Both the position numbers and the translations under genes were made by a program. From NCBI GenBank assembly GCA_910587485.1, contig CAJUKN010000003.1, positions 7,147-71,146 on the forward strand: a stretch of 64,000 nucleotides of DNA, read 5' to 3'. The DNA is from an uncultured Lachnospira sp. (GTDB lineage Bacteria > Bacillota > Clostridia > Lachnospirales > Lachnospiraceae). This document shows positions 36,604 to 45,684 of the stretch, one piece after another (within the stretch, counting starts at the first letter, position 1; each line of letters starts with the position of its first letter). The notes below the pieces were generated by a model that saw only the letters and a list, made by a program, of their open reading frames with translations, did not search any database and was not told where the DNA came from.

Positions 36604-36688
36604 AGTCAAATACTTTGCAACAAGCTGCAATGCGTCCAAAGGAGGCTATGGTATTCAACCCTTGTGGCATTTATTACTCATGGGAATA
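36604..36688 (-). repeat. Dispersed repeat family B, degenerate inverted copy
   Basis: GTCAAATACTTTGCAACAAG followed by a TGCAATGCGTCCAAAGG-type block matches the reverse complement of the 50157-50275 copy, with the hairpin reduced. Confidence 0.55.
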
Positions 36689-36715
36689 AAAAATGGTAAT
36701 AATTGTTTATAAACA

Positions 36716-36744
36716 TTGACAAACAAATGTTCGTATTATATAAT
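36716..36744 (+). promoter_or_regulatory. Consensus promoter of serine acetyltransferase
   Basis: TTGACA (36716-36721), a 17-base spacer and TATAAT (36739-36744): both boxes perfect. The leader to the ATG at 36896 is about 145 bases and AT-rich; no T-box or riboswitch core was recognised. Confidence 0.8.
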
Positions 36745-36895
36745 AATAAAAGTAGTGAGATATCATACTCTATAAAATGAACAAAAGAATATGTTAATGA
36801 TGTAAAATAATTTTTTTCATCAAATAAGTTTGTTTAATAAAATAATAGAATAGTGAGCTATTTTTTCATAAATTTAACAAGAATGAGAGATTGTT

Positions 36896-37795
36896 ATGGA
36901 ATATAATATAAAAAACCGAATTACACAGATTGCAGATAGATTAAGTTATAATTATGAACAACAGGGGCTTTTTGAGGTTGGCGTTGACCAGCATCTTCCA
37001 AATAGGGAAGAAATAATTGACATACTTAATGAGGTGAGAAGAATTGTATTTCCGGGATATTTTGGCACAGAAAATACAGCCTATGTCTCTTTAAATAGCT
37101 TTGCAGGCAATACACTTGCAGGGATATATGAAAAGTTATATAAGCAAATTTATGTGGCATTATCTTATCATACGTTAGAAAAAGAACAGTCGGATATTGA
37201 ATCAGAAGCACTGGCATTGACATTAAATTTCCTAGAGCAAATTCCTACCATTCAACAGCTTATATTAAAAGATGTTGAGGCAGAATTAGAGGGAGACCCA
37301 GCAGCAAACAGTAAAGAGGAAATTATTTTTTCATATCCAGGCATATATGCAATCTTTGTATATCGCATTGCACATGAGCTTTATCAATTACATGTTCCTT
37401 TTATTCCAAGAATTATGACAGAACATGCGCATGGAAAAACCGGAATTGATATTAATCCGGGTGCAACGATTGGGGAGTATTTTTTTATTGACCATGGTAC
37501 AGGAATTGTTATTGGTGAGACAACCGTTATAGGCAAACATGTAAAATTATATCAAGGTGTTACACTTGGGGCATTATCGCTTAGTCAAGGGCAGGCACTT
37601 TCAGGGGTAAAGAGACATCCTACGATTGAGGACAATGTTGTTATCTATGCAAATGCTACAATTTTAGGCGGTGAGACCATTGTTGGGGAAAATTCTGTAG
37701 TGGCAGGTAATTCCTTTGTCACAGAATCCATACCGCCAAATACAAAAGTATCTGCAAATATTCCTGAATTGATGTTAAAAAGCAGAAAGAATTGA
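36896..37795 (+). CDS. Serine O-acetyltransferase
   Basis: A 299-residue hexapeptide-repeat acyltransferase of the EpsC/CysE type. It has the all-helical N-terminal domain (residues 1-160) followed by the left-handed beta-helix: EHAHGKTGIDINPGATIGEY, IDHGTGIVIGETTVIG, GKHVKLYQGVTLGALSLS, KRHPTIEDNVVIYANATILGG. This enzyme makes O-acetylserine for cysteine synthesis. Length exceeds the short CysE (about 220) and fits the longer plant-like SrpH/EpsC branch. It is monocistronic and has a consensus promoter; no cysteine synthase follows. Confidence 0.9.
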   Translation: MEYNIKNRITQIADRLSYNYEQQGLFEVGVDQHLPNREEIIDILNEVRRIVFPGYFGTENTAYVSLNSFAGNTLAGIYEKLYKQIYVALSYHTLEKEQSDIESEALALTLNFLEQIPTIQQLILKDVEAELEGDPAANSKEEIIFSYPGIYAIFVYRIAHELYQLHVPFIPRIMTEHAHGKTGIDINPGATIGEYFFIDHGTGIVIGETTVIGKHVKLYQGVTLGALSLSQGQALSGVKRHPTIEDNVVIYANATILGGETIVGENSVVAGNSFVTESIPPNTKVSANIPELMLKSRKN

Positions 37796-37834
37796 TGACA
37801 AATAATTAGTATAGAAAGTAAATTGTTTTATACA

Positions 37835-37881
37835 GTCAAGCGGATATTCCCAATCCACTTTGCTGCTTGCGCATAACCTTA
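37835..37881 (-). repeat. Dispersed repeat family A, partial inverted copy
   Basis: GTCAAGCGGATATTCCCAAT and the bases to 37881 match the terminal segment of the full copies at 62829-62959 in reverse. No palindromic half is present. Confidence 0.6.
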
Positions 37882-37996
37882 AATAGGCAAATTTTTTCCA
37901 ATAAGGTTAAAGAAGATTTAACTAACAATTTATACTGTTTCAAGTAGTAATAAGTGTTTTTTATACTTGTAAGTAATACAACAATGGAGGATTTAT

Positions 37997-38923
37997 ATGG
38001 AAAAAGACAAAGAATTTAATATCAGTAAAGAACAAGTATTAACCATTATAAAAGAAATTGAAGAAAAAACGGCAAAAAATGAGTATCATATTACAATTAA
38101 CTATAATAGAACCCCCGGTCTTTTTGATGATAAATTTGGCGGACTGCCTTATTGGGATTTGAGCAAAGAATATCCAAGAGATGAAAATGGTGATAGTTTA
38201 GTACTTCTTGCACAGATTAATCTTGATGGTTTGGAACGTCTTAATAACAGTGATGGAATTGAACTTCCACAAAAAGGAATGTTACAATTTTTCCATGCAG
38301 TCAATGATTTATATGGTTTTGACTTTGATGCAGATACAGGCTGTGATTTAAAAAACAATAAAGGATATAAGGTGGTCTACCATGAAACGGTTGACACAAG
38401 TGTAACAGAGGAACAGATAAGAGCGTTAAATATTGATACAACAGAAGATGTAGAAAAACAATTTACACCTATAGAAAAAACATCAGCTATTGATTTACAT
38501 ATAGAAAAGACATCTCTTGGCATGAGTGATTATCGATGGAATAAATTATTTCTCCAATTATTAAAAGAAAAATTTGGAATTGTTGTACCAGAAGAATGTT
38601 GTATGTATGATATTTTAGATGATGATATTTATGAAATGCTTGATGAGATGGAAGAAGAGCGACAGGAAAAAAAGGAAGAGTTCGGAAAATATCAGCATCA
38701 TATGATGGGATATGCTGACTTTACTCAATTTGACCCAAGAGAAGGCAATAAAAAATTACAAAAATATGATGTTGTTTTGCTTCAGATAGATTCAGATTAT
38801 AATAATGAAAATAGTACATGTATACTGTGGGGCGATTGTGGAATTGGTAATTTTTTTATTAATCACGAGGATTTAAAAAATAAAAATTTTAATGATATAT
38901 TATATAATTGGGATTGCTGTTAA
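37997..38923 (+). CDS. YwqG / DUF1963 family protein
   Basis: A 308-residue cytosolic protein. The DUF1963 signature is visible in DDKFGGLPYWDLSKEYPRD, LVLLAQINLDGLE and LPQKGMLQFFHA (residues about 40-100), and C-terminal VLLQIDSDY and CILWGDCGIGNFFINHEDL. The family is often found near SUKH-type and immunity genes and binds unknown ligands. The start follows TGGAGG by eight bases. It opens the accessory stretch of immunity-like genes. Family firm; role unknown. Confidence 0.9.
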   Translation: MEKDKEFNISKEQVLTIIKEIEEKTAKNEYHITINYNRTPGLFDDKFGGLPYWDLSKEYPRDENGDSLVLLAQINLDGLERLNNSDGIELPQKGMLQFFHAVNDLYGFDFDADTGCDLKNNKGYKVVYHETVDTSVTEEQIRALNIDTTEDVEKQFTPIEKTSAIDLHIEKTSLGMSDYRWNKLFLQLLKEKFGIVVPEECCMYDILDDDIYEMLDEMEEERQEKKEEFGKYQHHMMGYADFTQFDPREGNKKLQKYDVVLLQIDSDYNNENSTCILWGDCGIGNFFINHEDLKNKNFNDILYNWDCC

Positions 38924-38940
38924 GATGGAGTACACTTTTT

Positions 38941-39687
38941 ATGATTAAAAAAGTAATACGAATGATATGCTTTATCATTGGAATAATGGGCTGTCTATTA
39001 TTTATAGGACCATATCTTACATTTGGAATTAGAAATATTGGCAATATTACAGGTTTTATAGTGTGTTTATTGATGTTTCTTTATGCTGTATTTCAGGAAA
39101 AAATAGAACAGAAATTAAATAAACCTATAAAAATAATTATTTTATCTATAATTAGTATAATTTTTATAGTGGTGATTGCTTGTACGGGTTTTATGATATA
39201 TGCAGCAAGCAAGAAACCTTATGAACCTAAGACAATTATTGTTTTAGGCTGTAGAGTAGTAGGGCGACAGCCAAGTACAATGCTAGAGGAACGATTAGAG
39301 GCGGCATTTCGTTATTTAAATAACCATGAAGATACAGTTGCAGTGCTTTCTGGAGGACAAGGTGCTGATGAGGAGATTTCAGAGGCAGAGTGTATGTTTT
39401 CCTATCTTACAGAACATGGCATTGATGCTAATCGGTTGTATATAGAAGATAAGTCTACTTCTACCAAAGAAAATATAGCATATTCACATGATATTATTAT
39501 ACAACAGCATTTAAGTGACAAAATTGGTATTGTGACAAATGAATTTCATGCCTACAGAGCATTGAAAATTGCAGAATCATTTGGCTATCAGGCGGCAGCT
39601 ATACCTGCCAATACATTTATATTCTTGTTTCCAACATACTATGTAAGAGAATTATATGGAATATTGTATGAATGGATACTTGCCTAA
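38941..39687 (+). CDS. YdcF / DUF218 family membrane protein
   Basis: A 248-residue protein starting at ATG 38941, ten bases after GGAG. Two or three N-terminal helices (residues about 4-100) precede a Rossmann-like DUF218 domain: KTIIVLGCRVVGRQPSTM, VLSGGQGADEEISEAE, IEDKSTSTKENI, IGIVTNEFHAYRAL. This is the YdcF/SanA/ElyC fold, linked in other bacteria to envelope integrity and S-adenosylmethionine binding. It is 17 bases after the YwqG gene and in the same direction, so probably co-transcribed. Confidence 0.88.
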   Translation: MIKKVIRMICFIIGIMGCLLFIGPYLTFGIRNIGNITGFIVCLLMFLYAVFQEKIEQKLNKPIKIIILSIISIIFIVVIACTGFMIYAASKKPYEPKTIIVLGCRVVGRQPSTMLEERLEAAFRYLNNHEDTVAVLSGGQGADEEISEAECMFSYLTEHGIDANRLYIEDKSTSTKENIAYSHDIIIQQHLSDKIGIVTNEFHAYRALKIAESFGYQAAAIPANTFIFLFPTYYVRELYGILYEWILA

Positions 39688-39755
39688 ATTTTTGGTGAGT
39701 ATTGTTATATAAATGATACATTTTTGTGTTTGCCTAGATATTAGAAGGGAGAACA

Positions 39756-41306
39756 ATGAACAAGAAATTGTCGCAAGAGCCTATTGAAAACGGTGTTTAT
39801 TCATTATACATAGAAGAATTAGAAAAATATGGTGCATATCAAATTTTAAAAGCAGATAAAAAAGAGAATAGTATTTGTTATGTTATGCTTGATTATCTTG
39901 AAGTACAGCCGCCAACAAATCAACAATTATCAGATTTAAAGCCATTGTATATGGAGCGTTATAGGTATCATCATACGCTTGCAATATCCTATATATCAAA
40001 TTATATGGTTCCAGCTGATTTTATTTTTTGTGGAGTTTGTATGCCTATTGCAGATTATAAAAAGTGTCATACATTTTCATCCGATTTTAGCAGAGGGACT
40101 GAATATATACAGGAAGAATTTTGGAAATCGCTTGGTGAGGAATTTAATATACGTTATAAGAAATATAGAACAAGCGGTGAATCGTATGAAGTTGGCAAAT
40201 CTGGAAAAAAATTAAGCATTTATCGAAGAGTTCAGACGCTTGGGATAAGAGAACTTATGGCAATGGAAGAACATGTTGTTTTACATGAATTTCCTTGTGT
40301 AAATTCTATACAGATTACATCGAATTATCCTTATATAATGGAACTTTCATTAGCAACTCACAATGCGCCTCTTGTAAGAAGGATTGATATTGCAAAGGTT
40401 GAAAATAGCAATTATTTGGATGTTATTGATTTGAGTTATTCTTGTTTTGTTTCAATAAAAGCAGATGTTACAAATATTAAGCGGATTATTCTTCCTCAAA
40501 CAACAGCAAGCCTAGAATTGTGTGGTGATATAAATATTCGTTTAAAAATTGATGATAGTTTTTGTAAAAATGCCATTATCTTTATACAGCAATCCGATAA
40601 ATATGGTTTACGTAATTATGGTATGAAAAAGGTGGGACAATTAAATATTGAAGCTATTAAAAATATATCAATGAAAGATATTGTTTGTCAATATCCAGAC
40701 ATTGAGAAGTTGACTCTTATAGGATATCCGGGCATAATAACAGAATTTTATATGATAAGAGAATTGAAAAAATTGAAAAGCCTTGTATTGGTGGATATGT
40801 TTGGATATTCAGAAACAGATTTTGCAGTATTAGATGAATTGCCAAATTTACATCATTTACATCTTGAGAGTATTCCATATGAAGCAGGCGTTTATGCCAA
40901 GAATGTATTAAAGAAAAAAATGGATTTTTTTGAGATATGTAAACTGAGAAAGAAGGATTGGTTAGAGAAAAATCTTGAAAATCCATTACGTCATTGGGAC
41001 GGTGACGAATTTATACCAACAGCGGCATATCAGGCAGTTGTAAAGCAGTATAAAAAGGCTTTTGAACAATTTTTAAATGCTGATAACAAGAGAGATATCC
41101 ATAGAGCTGTACAGGAATTTGCTAAAACACTCAATAAATTGAATGAAAAATATGATTTATTTATAGAAACACAAGAACGTGATGATTTATTTGAAGCACT
41201 TGAAACAATATATCAACATTGTTTTAAGAAAAATTTGCCTATCTGTAAACAAGTTTCATTAGAACAAGTACTTAATTGGCTTGATGAAATGCGCGAGAAT
41301 TGGTAA
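39756..41306 (+). CDS. Unrecognised 516-residue protein with leucine-rich middle region
   Basis: Not assigned to a family with confidence. The N-terminal 130 residues (GVYSLYIEELEKYGAYQIL, ICYVMLDYLEVQPPTNQQL) resemble Imm26-type immunity domains. The middle (residues about 170-385) has leucine-rich strands such as YPDIEKLTLIGYPG, LKKLKSLVLVDM and LPNLHHLHLESIP. The last 110 residues form a helical domain (NADNKRDIHRAVQEFAKTLN and following). No signal peptide or membrane helix. The start follows GGGAG. It lies among immunity-type genes in the same direction, which supports, but does not prove, a similar role. Confidence 0.65.
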   Translation: MNKKLSQEPIENGVYSLYIEELEKYGAYQILKADKKENSICYVMLDYLEVQPPTNQQLSDLKPLYMERYRYHHTLAISYISNYMVPADFIFCGVCMPIADYKKCHTFSSDFSRGTEYIQEEFWKSLGEEFNIRYKKYRTSGESYEVGKSGKKLSIYRRVQTLGIRELMAMEEHVVLHEFPCVNSIQITSNYPYIMELSLATHNAPLVRRIDIAKVENSNYLDVIDLSYSCFVSIKADVTNIKRIILPQTTASLELCGDINIRLKIDDSFCKNAIIFIQQSDKYGLRNYGMKKVGQLNIEAIKNISMKDIVCQYPDIEKLTLIGYPGIITEFYMIRELKKLKSLVLVDMFGYSETDFAVLDELPNLHHLHLESIPYEAGVYAKNVLKKKMDFFEICKLRKKDWLEKNLENPLRHWDGDEFIPTAAYQAVVKQYKKAFEQFLNADNKRDIHRAVQEFAKTLNKLNEKYDLFIETQERDDLFEALETIYQHCFKKNLPICKQVSLEQVLNWLDEMRENW

Positions 41307-41331
41307 AAATAGTATAGAATAGGAGGACTTT

Positions 41332-41865
41332 ATGTTACCAATACCAACTCATTTAAAAGAGATTTTACAAGTTGATGAAAAATCATTTGATATAAATGGT
41401 AATGGACTTGATGGAAAAATACAATGTACATGCCAATGTGATTCAATGAAGTTAAAGATATATGCCAATCAACATAACAATTATATTGCTATAAAGCGTT
41501 ATAAGAATGATTGGGGATTTAGAGTTGGTGGGATTTGTTCTTCCTGTGGTGCAAACTATGATTTATTTGATATGTCAAAACATGGATATAATGGTTTTGT
41601 ATGCCATGAGGGAGTAGCTGTTGATGACGTTGATTTAAAATCCTATTTTTGTCCTGTATGCAAACATGATTGTTTCCAAGTTGAGATTGGTTTGGAGTTA
41701 GAAGATATAGAGCAATTTCAGGAGGAAGTTGTTGAGGATTTATATTTAGATGAAAAGTATGTTATAGAGGATTTCGTTGATGCGTTTAATTGGATAAATA
41801 TAGATATTCAATGTGAAAAATGTGGTACGATATTTAAAAATTGGGTTAATTTTGAGACAGCATAA
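41332..41865 (+). CDS. Small cysteine-rich protein, zinc-binding
   Basis: A 177-residue protein with four paired cysteine motifs: CTCQC (residue about 31), CSSCG (about 65), CPVCKHDC (about 104) and CEKCG (about 163), enough for two zinc sites. It is acidic between them. The start follows TAGGAGG by five bases. No family recognised. Runs directly after the leucine-rich protein and 20 bases before the next small gene, as part of a co-directional series. Confidence 0.7.
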   Translation: MLPIPTHLKEILQVDEKSFDINGNGLDGKIQCTCQCDSMKLKIYANQHNNYIAIKRYKNDWGFRVGGICSSCGANYDLFDMSKHGYNGFVCHEGVAVDDVDLKSYFCPVCKHDCFQVEIGLELEDIEQFQEEVVEDLYLDEKYVIEDFVDAFNWINIDIQCEKCGTIFKNWVNFETA

Positions 41866-41885
41866 TATGTTAGGAAATTAATAAA

Positions 41886-42266
41886 ATGGAAAGTATATAC
41901 AAAAAAATCAATACAGAAGTTGGATATATTGAGGCAAAAAGAGACGCAATTTATCTGGATTCATTTCAACAAGAAAGTAATATATTGATATTATTGGGGG
42001 AAGTATATGCAAAGTGGTGTGAGAAAAAGTCTCCAGAACATAAATGGTATAAGTATCGTTTAACTATAAAGGGAGTGAAAGAATATAGTGCTGTAAATAT
42101 TGAAGATTTTTATAAGAAAAAAATAAACACACCAAGCAGCTTTTCAGAAGTGCTAGATATATCAAATGATAAAACAGATTTAAGGACTATAATAATAGAA
42201 ACGTATGATTGGGCGTATATTGTTAAGTGCAAAAATTTTGAATTTGCAGTAATTGGTTGTAGATAA
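41886..42266 (+). CDS. Small hypothetical protein
   Basis: A 126-residue soluble protein of unknown family with ordinary composition and no membrane segment. It begins MESIYKKINTEV and shows alternating beta-strand-like segments (ILILLGEVYAKW, YKYRLTIKGVKE, TIIIETYDWAYIVKC), the pattern of immunity-type single-domain proteins. A weak AGGAAAT ribosome site is upstream. Co-directional with neighbours on both sides with gaps of 20 and 61 bases. Confidence 0.6.
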   Translation: MESIYKKINTEVGYIEAKRDAIYLDSFQQESNILILLGEVYAKWCEKKSPEHKWYKYRLTIKGVKEYSAVNIEDFYKKKINTPSSFSEVLDISNDKTDLRTIIIETYDWAYIVKCKNFEFAVIGCR

Positions 42267-42327
42267 AACAAAAAATATATAGGGAATGGGAAGCGTCAAA
42301 GGTTCTTTAGTAAGAATGGAGGTTGAT

Positions 42328-43206
42328 ATGAAAGAAGAACAAATATTTAATCAAGACTTAAGTCAAAAAGCACCTGAAGCTGGTGCCGTTTGTCCGATTC
42401 ATTTATTTTTTAAGGAAAAGGTGAAAATGCCATCAAAAGAAAAAATAGTAGAAATGATGCAAAAACATTTAGGAGAGGGAGAATGTTTTAGCTACAGCAA
42501 AGACATGGCAGCTTTTACGCCTAAAAAATATATAGCAGAATTTAAAGATGGAAATGTGCCAGTGCAGTTAATGATTACAGAATGTTTAGAAAGTAAAGAT
42601 TATCATATTGATGAAATTACAAGAAGTCAGATGTGGGACTGTCCAGAAAGCGAAGAGATTTTGTCTGCATGTCCATATCATGTGATTGCCATTGATATGT
42701 TGGCAGGAGCATTGCCTGATTATAAAGATAGAGCAAATATGCTTATGGATTTTATGGAGGCGTTAGTGGAATTGTATCCTGATTGTGTAGCTGTACAATT
42801 TCAAAATTCTGGTAAAATGTTTACCAGAGAAAAAATCGTGAATCATCAAATACCACATGATAAAAGATTTATATATTTTGCTGTAAATGTCCGATTTTTT
42901 AACATACAAGGAACGCCTGATAGTTTGGTGGATACTATTGGTATGAATATATTGTATCTACCTGATTTTCAATATCATTTTCATAATATAGACCCTAATT
43001 GGGTGGTTAATCATGCTTATAATAGTCTTACTTATATATATGATAATGGTGTGGTTATAAATAATGGTGATACGATTGGTGGCATTGTAGATGGAAATTT
43101 AGATTCATCTGTAAAATGGCGTTGTCAATATGAAGATTCATTGATTCAGCCAGTAAGAGATGTTATAGACATCTATATGAATGAATATGCTTCAGGACAA
43201 CGATAA
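42328..43206 (+). CDS. DUF4261 family protein
   Basis: A 292-residue soluble protein; ATG 42328 follows GGAGG by five bases, so longer frames to 42286 are rejected. The DUF4261 core is recognisable in SKDMAAFTPKKYIAEFKDG, SQMWDCPESEEILSACPYH (residues about 98-116), DMLAGALPDYKDRANMLMDF, and C-terminal VDTIGMNILYLPDFQYHFH. The N-terminal part shows CPIHLFFKE. The family is frequent in accessory gene clusters; no function is known. Co-directional with the SUKH gene that follows. Confidence 0.82.
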   Translation: MKEEQIFNQDLSQKAPEAGAVCPIHLFFKEKVKMPSKEKIVEMMQKHLGEGECFSYSKDMAAFTPKKYIAEFKDGNVPVQLMITECLESKDYHIDEITRSQMWDCPESEEILSACPYHVIAIDMLAGALPDYKDRANMLMDFMEALVELYPDCVAVQFQNSGKMFTREKIVNHQIPHDKRFIYFAVNVRFFNIQGTPDSLVDTIGMNILYLPDFQYHFHNIDPNWVVNHAYNSLTYIYDNGVVINNGDTIGGIVDGNLDSSVKWRCQYEDSLIQPVRDVIDIYMNEYASGQR

Positions 43207-43208
43207 AA

Positions 43209-43254
43209 TTTAAAAATTCTTTGCGCAAAAAGCAGCGCGGAAATGGAGATTAAT
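43209..43254 (+). repeat. Dispersed repeat family C copy at a ribosome site
   Basis: TTCTTTGCGCAAAAAGCAGC and GCGGAAATGGAGATTAAT run directly to the ATG at 43255. The arms TGCGC/GCGCG pair. GGAG of the repeat is the ribosome site. Confidence 0.7.
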
Positions 43255-43884
43255 ATGGATATTGACGAGAGAATTAAAATAATTATGAAAAAAATTGAGG
43301 AACTTTCTTCTTCAAAAAATCCTAAATATAGTTGTGGTGAATTTCCTCCAAAGTGGGACAAGCCTTTTACAGAACAAAGGGTAGCAAATTTTGAAGAAAA
43401 AAATGGCATTAAGCTACCGCCAGATTATAGAAGATTTATCACGACTGTTGCCAGTGCAGGAACACAACCATTTTATGGTCTTTATAGTCTGTTTGATAAA
43501 AGCATAGAAAAACCCGCATTTAACAAGCCATTTATTGCTACAGTAAGAAAGCCTATTTTGTATGAAGAGTTAGAACAACTAGATGATGAGGAAATCGATA
43601 AAATTTATGAGAATTTAGATTGTGGATTTGTTCCCTTGTGTACAGAGGGTTGTGGAATGGATAATATTCTTATTGTAAATTCGGAAGATGAGGAAACGTA
43701 TGGTACCGTTTGGTTTTTTGATTTTGCCAATGATGCAGGGACGTTTCCTTTAATCAATCCGAAAAATGGAAAACCGATGGATTTTTTGGATTGGTTAGAG
43801 TATTATGCAGATAGAACATTAGAGTTAGAAGATGATGATTTTTTTGGTTATTGTGAAATTGCAGGTATTGTAAAAGATGAATAA
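43255..43884 (+). CDS. SMI1/KNR4 (SUKH) family protein
   Basis: A 209-residue SUKH-domain protein; the ATG at 43255 is placed about six bases after GGAG of repeat C. Key features are FTEQRVANFEEKNGIKLPPDYRRFI (residues about 40-64) and the following GLYSLFD, C-terminal CGMDNILIVNSE and TVWFFDFAND, and NPKNGKPMDFLDWLEYYADRTL. SUKH proteins neutralise polymorphic toxins or bind nucleases. The toxin is not in the window. It is in the middle of an immunity-gene series. Confidence 0.9.
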   Translation: MDIDERIKIIMKKIEELSSSKNPKYSCGEFPPKWDKPFTEQRVANFEEKNGIKLPPDYRRFITTVASAGTQPFYGLYSLFDKSIEKPAFNKPFIATVRKPILYEELEQLDDEEIDKIYENLDCGFVPLCTEGCGMDNILIVNSEDEETYGTVWFFDFANDAGTFPLINPKNGKPMDFLDWLEYYADRTLELEDDDFFGYCEIAGIVKDE

Positions 43885-43903
43885 AGAACAAGAAAGGTAG
43901 CTT

Positions 43904-44221
43904 ATGGAGACAATAATTGTAAAGTTAGATTCAGAAAAAATGGAAAATCCAGAGATAAGTATTTTTTATGAATTACCAGAAAAATTAGAGAAGTACACAA
44001 AAAATAAAGTAACTGATAATGGATATGAATATTTAACCAGTACCATTGTAGGAATATGGTTAGCTACAGAACATGCAAAAGAAAATTATCCAAAAGTAAT
44101 TGAATATATTTCTAAGAAAAAGGTATGTGGCAATGATTTGTCTAAAACAGCAGAAATTTATATTTCACAAAAAGATATTGCAACATTAGAAGAATGTGAA
44201 AAAGTATATCCAAATCCGTAA
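43904..44221 (+). CDS. Imm51-like small immunity protein
   Basis: A 105-residue protein. MENPEISIFYELPEKLEKYT, GYEYLTSTIVGIWLATE and CGNDLSKTAEIYISQKDIA (residues 70-95) resemble the Imm51 immunity family, where GNDLS and EIYIS motifs recur. The start follows GAAAGG by seven bases. It sits between a SUKH and a CbrC gene. Assignment is moderate because I rely on remembered motifs. Confidence 0.65.
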   Translation: METIIVKLDSEKMENPEISIFYELPEKLEKYTKNKVTDNGYEYLTSTIVGIWLATEHAKENYPKVIEYISKKKVCGNDLSKTAEIYISQKDIATLEECEKVYPNP

Positions 44222-44225
44222 GAAC

Positions 44226-44268
44226 TTTTAGTTGTTTGCGCAGAAACAGCGCAGAAATGAGGAAAAAC
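44226..44268 (+). repeat. Dispersed repeat family C copy at a ribosome site
   Basis: TTGTTTGCGCAGAAACAGCG and CAGAAATGAGGAAAAAC run into the ATG at 44269; TGCGC/GCGCA can pair. GAGG is the ribosome site. Confidence 0.7.
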
Positions 44269-44817
44269 ATGGAAAATGAAAATGTAATAAAAGGGTTGCC
44301 AAAGTTTAAATATCATCCAAATCCTTTAGAAACAGGTGCATTTACTGAAGAAGATGAACCACTTATATGTGATTGTTGTGGAAAAGAAACATTGATTTGT
44401 TATAGCGCACCATTTTATTCGGTAGAAAGTATTGATATATTTTGTCCAGAATGTATTGCTAATGGTAAGGCAGCCCAAAAATTTGATGGAGAATTTCAGG
44501 ATGCATATTCAACAGATGAGGTAAGTGACGAAGAAAAAACAGATGAATTGATACATAGAACACCGGGTTATTGTGGCTGGCAGCAAGAATATTGGAGAGC
44601 GCATTGCGATGACTATTGTGCTTATTTAGGCGGAGTAGGAACAAAAGAATTAAAACAGATGAATATTTTTGAAGAAGTTTTAGATGATGATATGTTAGAT
44701 GATACAGCAAAAGAGTGGATTCGAGATGGCTCTGTTACGGACGGTGGTTCAATACAAGGCTACCTATTTCAATGTTTACATTGTGGAAAGCATTTATTAT
44801 GGGTGGATGCAGATTAA
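44269..44817 (+). CDS. CbrC / UPF0167 family protein
   Basis: A 182-residue protein starting from the repeat C ribosome site (ATG 44269; the upstream in-frame ATGs lie inside the repeat). It has LPKFKYHPNPLETGAF (residue about 8), CDCCGKETLICYSAPFYS, FCPECIANG, TPGYCGWQQEYWRAHCDDYCAYLG and C-terminal FQCLHCGKHLLWVDAD. This is the CbrC family, linked in E. coli to colicin E2 tolerance. Zinc-binding cysteines are intact. It fits the immunity-type theme of its neighbours. Confidence 0.9.
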   Translation: MENENVIKGLPKFKYHPNPLETGAFTEEDEPLICDCCGKETLICYSAPFYSVESIDIFCPECIANGKAAQKFDGEFQDAYSTDEVSDEEKTDELIHRTPGYCGWQQEYWRAHCDDYCAYLGGVGTKELKQMNIFEEVLDDDMLDDTAKEWIRDGSVTDGGSIQGYLFQCLHCGKHLLWVDAD

Positions 44818-44830
44818 AAAATCAATTATC

Positions 44831-44937
44831 CCACAGCTTGCTCAAATGCGTCCAAAGGACGTTATGATATTTGTCCCTCACCGTATTGCTAAATGTTCGT
44901 GCAAGCACAGCACTTGGCTCTATTGCTCGCAGAAATA
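44831..44937 (-). repeat. Dispersed repeat family B, inverted copy
   Basis: The reverse complement begins GCGAGCAATAGAGCCAAGTG and continues to a TTTGGACGCATTTGAGCAAG-type end, matching 50157-50275 along about 100 bases. The terminator-type hairpin is weak in this copy. Confidence 0.65.
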
Positions 44938-44971
44938 AATTTTTAATATAGAATATTTTGGGGTGTAAAAA

Positions 44972-45634
44972 ATGATGGAAGAAATCAAAAAAAAGTATAA
45001 AGAAATATGCAAATTGTTTGATGAAAGCAATCCTTGTGGATATAGTGACAAAGAACTTAATGACGTTATTGAATGTGTTGGAGAATTGCCAGAAGCTTTA
45101 AAATATTTTTATAAAAAATACGGAAAAACGTTTTCATTTTTTCAAGATGAATTGATGTTGCCAAATAAGTATCCCACATTATTAAATGACGAGTATTTAG
45201 TATTTTTTAATGAAAATCAAGGGATTTGCCATGCTGCTGTTAAAAAATCCGATGTTTCATTGATAGACCCACCAGTGTATATTAATATAGATGATAATGA
45301 ATGGAATCTTGCCGCAGACAAGCTATCGGATTTTATGGTGGCTATGTATGGCTATCAAGCAAGTCTTTGTCTTGAATTTAATCCTGAAGATATATTTTTT
45401 GTATCAAGAGAAGAACAAAAAAAGATAGAAGAACGATTTACAAAAAGACCAGAAACGATAAAGGCATGGATTGATAAAGATTATGAAATTATATTATATG
45501 GCAATGATAATGGCAGAATAGCATTGATAGACATGGATGGAGAAGATGATATTCAAATGACTTATGCAGCAAATTCTCAAGAAGAATTGGAGCGAATGGA
45601 AAATTTATTATCAGATATTGGAGAGGCTATTTAG
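44972..45634 (+). CDS. SUKH-like (SMI1/KNR4) protein
   Basis: A 220-residue protein. The N-terminal motif GELPEALKYFYKKYGKTF (residues about 34-51) and following YLVFFNENQGICHAAVKKSD resemble the SUKH fold; the C-terminal 70 residues are a small alpha/beta extension (ALIDMDGEDDIQMTYAANS). Two start codons in tandem (44972 and 44975) follow GGGG by eight or more bases. Likely immunity- or nuclease-associated; lower certainty than for 43255. Confidence 0.7.
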   Translation: MMEEIKKKYKEICKLFDESNPCGYSDKELNDVIECVGELPEALKYFYKKYGKTFSFFQDELMLPNKYPTLLNDEYLVFFNENQGICHAAVKKSDVSLIDPPVYINIDDNEWNLAADKLSDFMVAMYGYQASLCLEFNPEDIFFVSREEQKKIEERFTKRPETIKAWIDKDYEIILYGNDNGRIALIDMDGEDDIQMTYAANSQEELERMENLLSDIGEAI

Positions 45635-45684
45635 TGTGAAAATAATAACAATGTATATATTTTTCACATGCTCTATGCTTCGGA

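Noticed and set aside
36745..36895. T-box or other riboswitch upstream of serine acetyltransferase
   Set aside because: The 150-base leader has no T-box core, specifier stem or anti-terminator that I can recognise.
44699..44938. 79-codon plus-strand frame
   Set aside because: It overlaps the CbrC gene end and the family B repeat and has no ribosome site.
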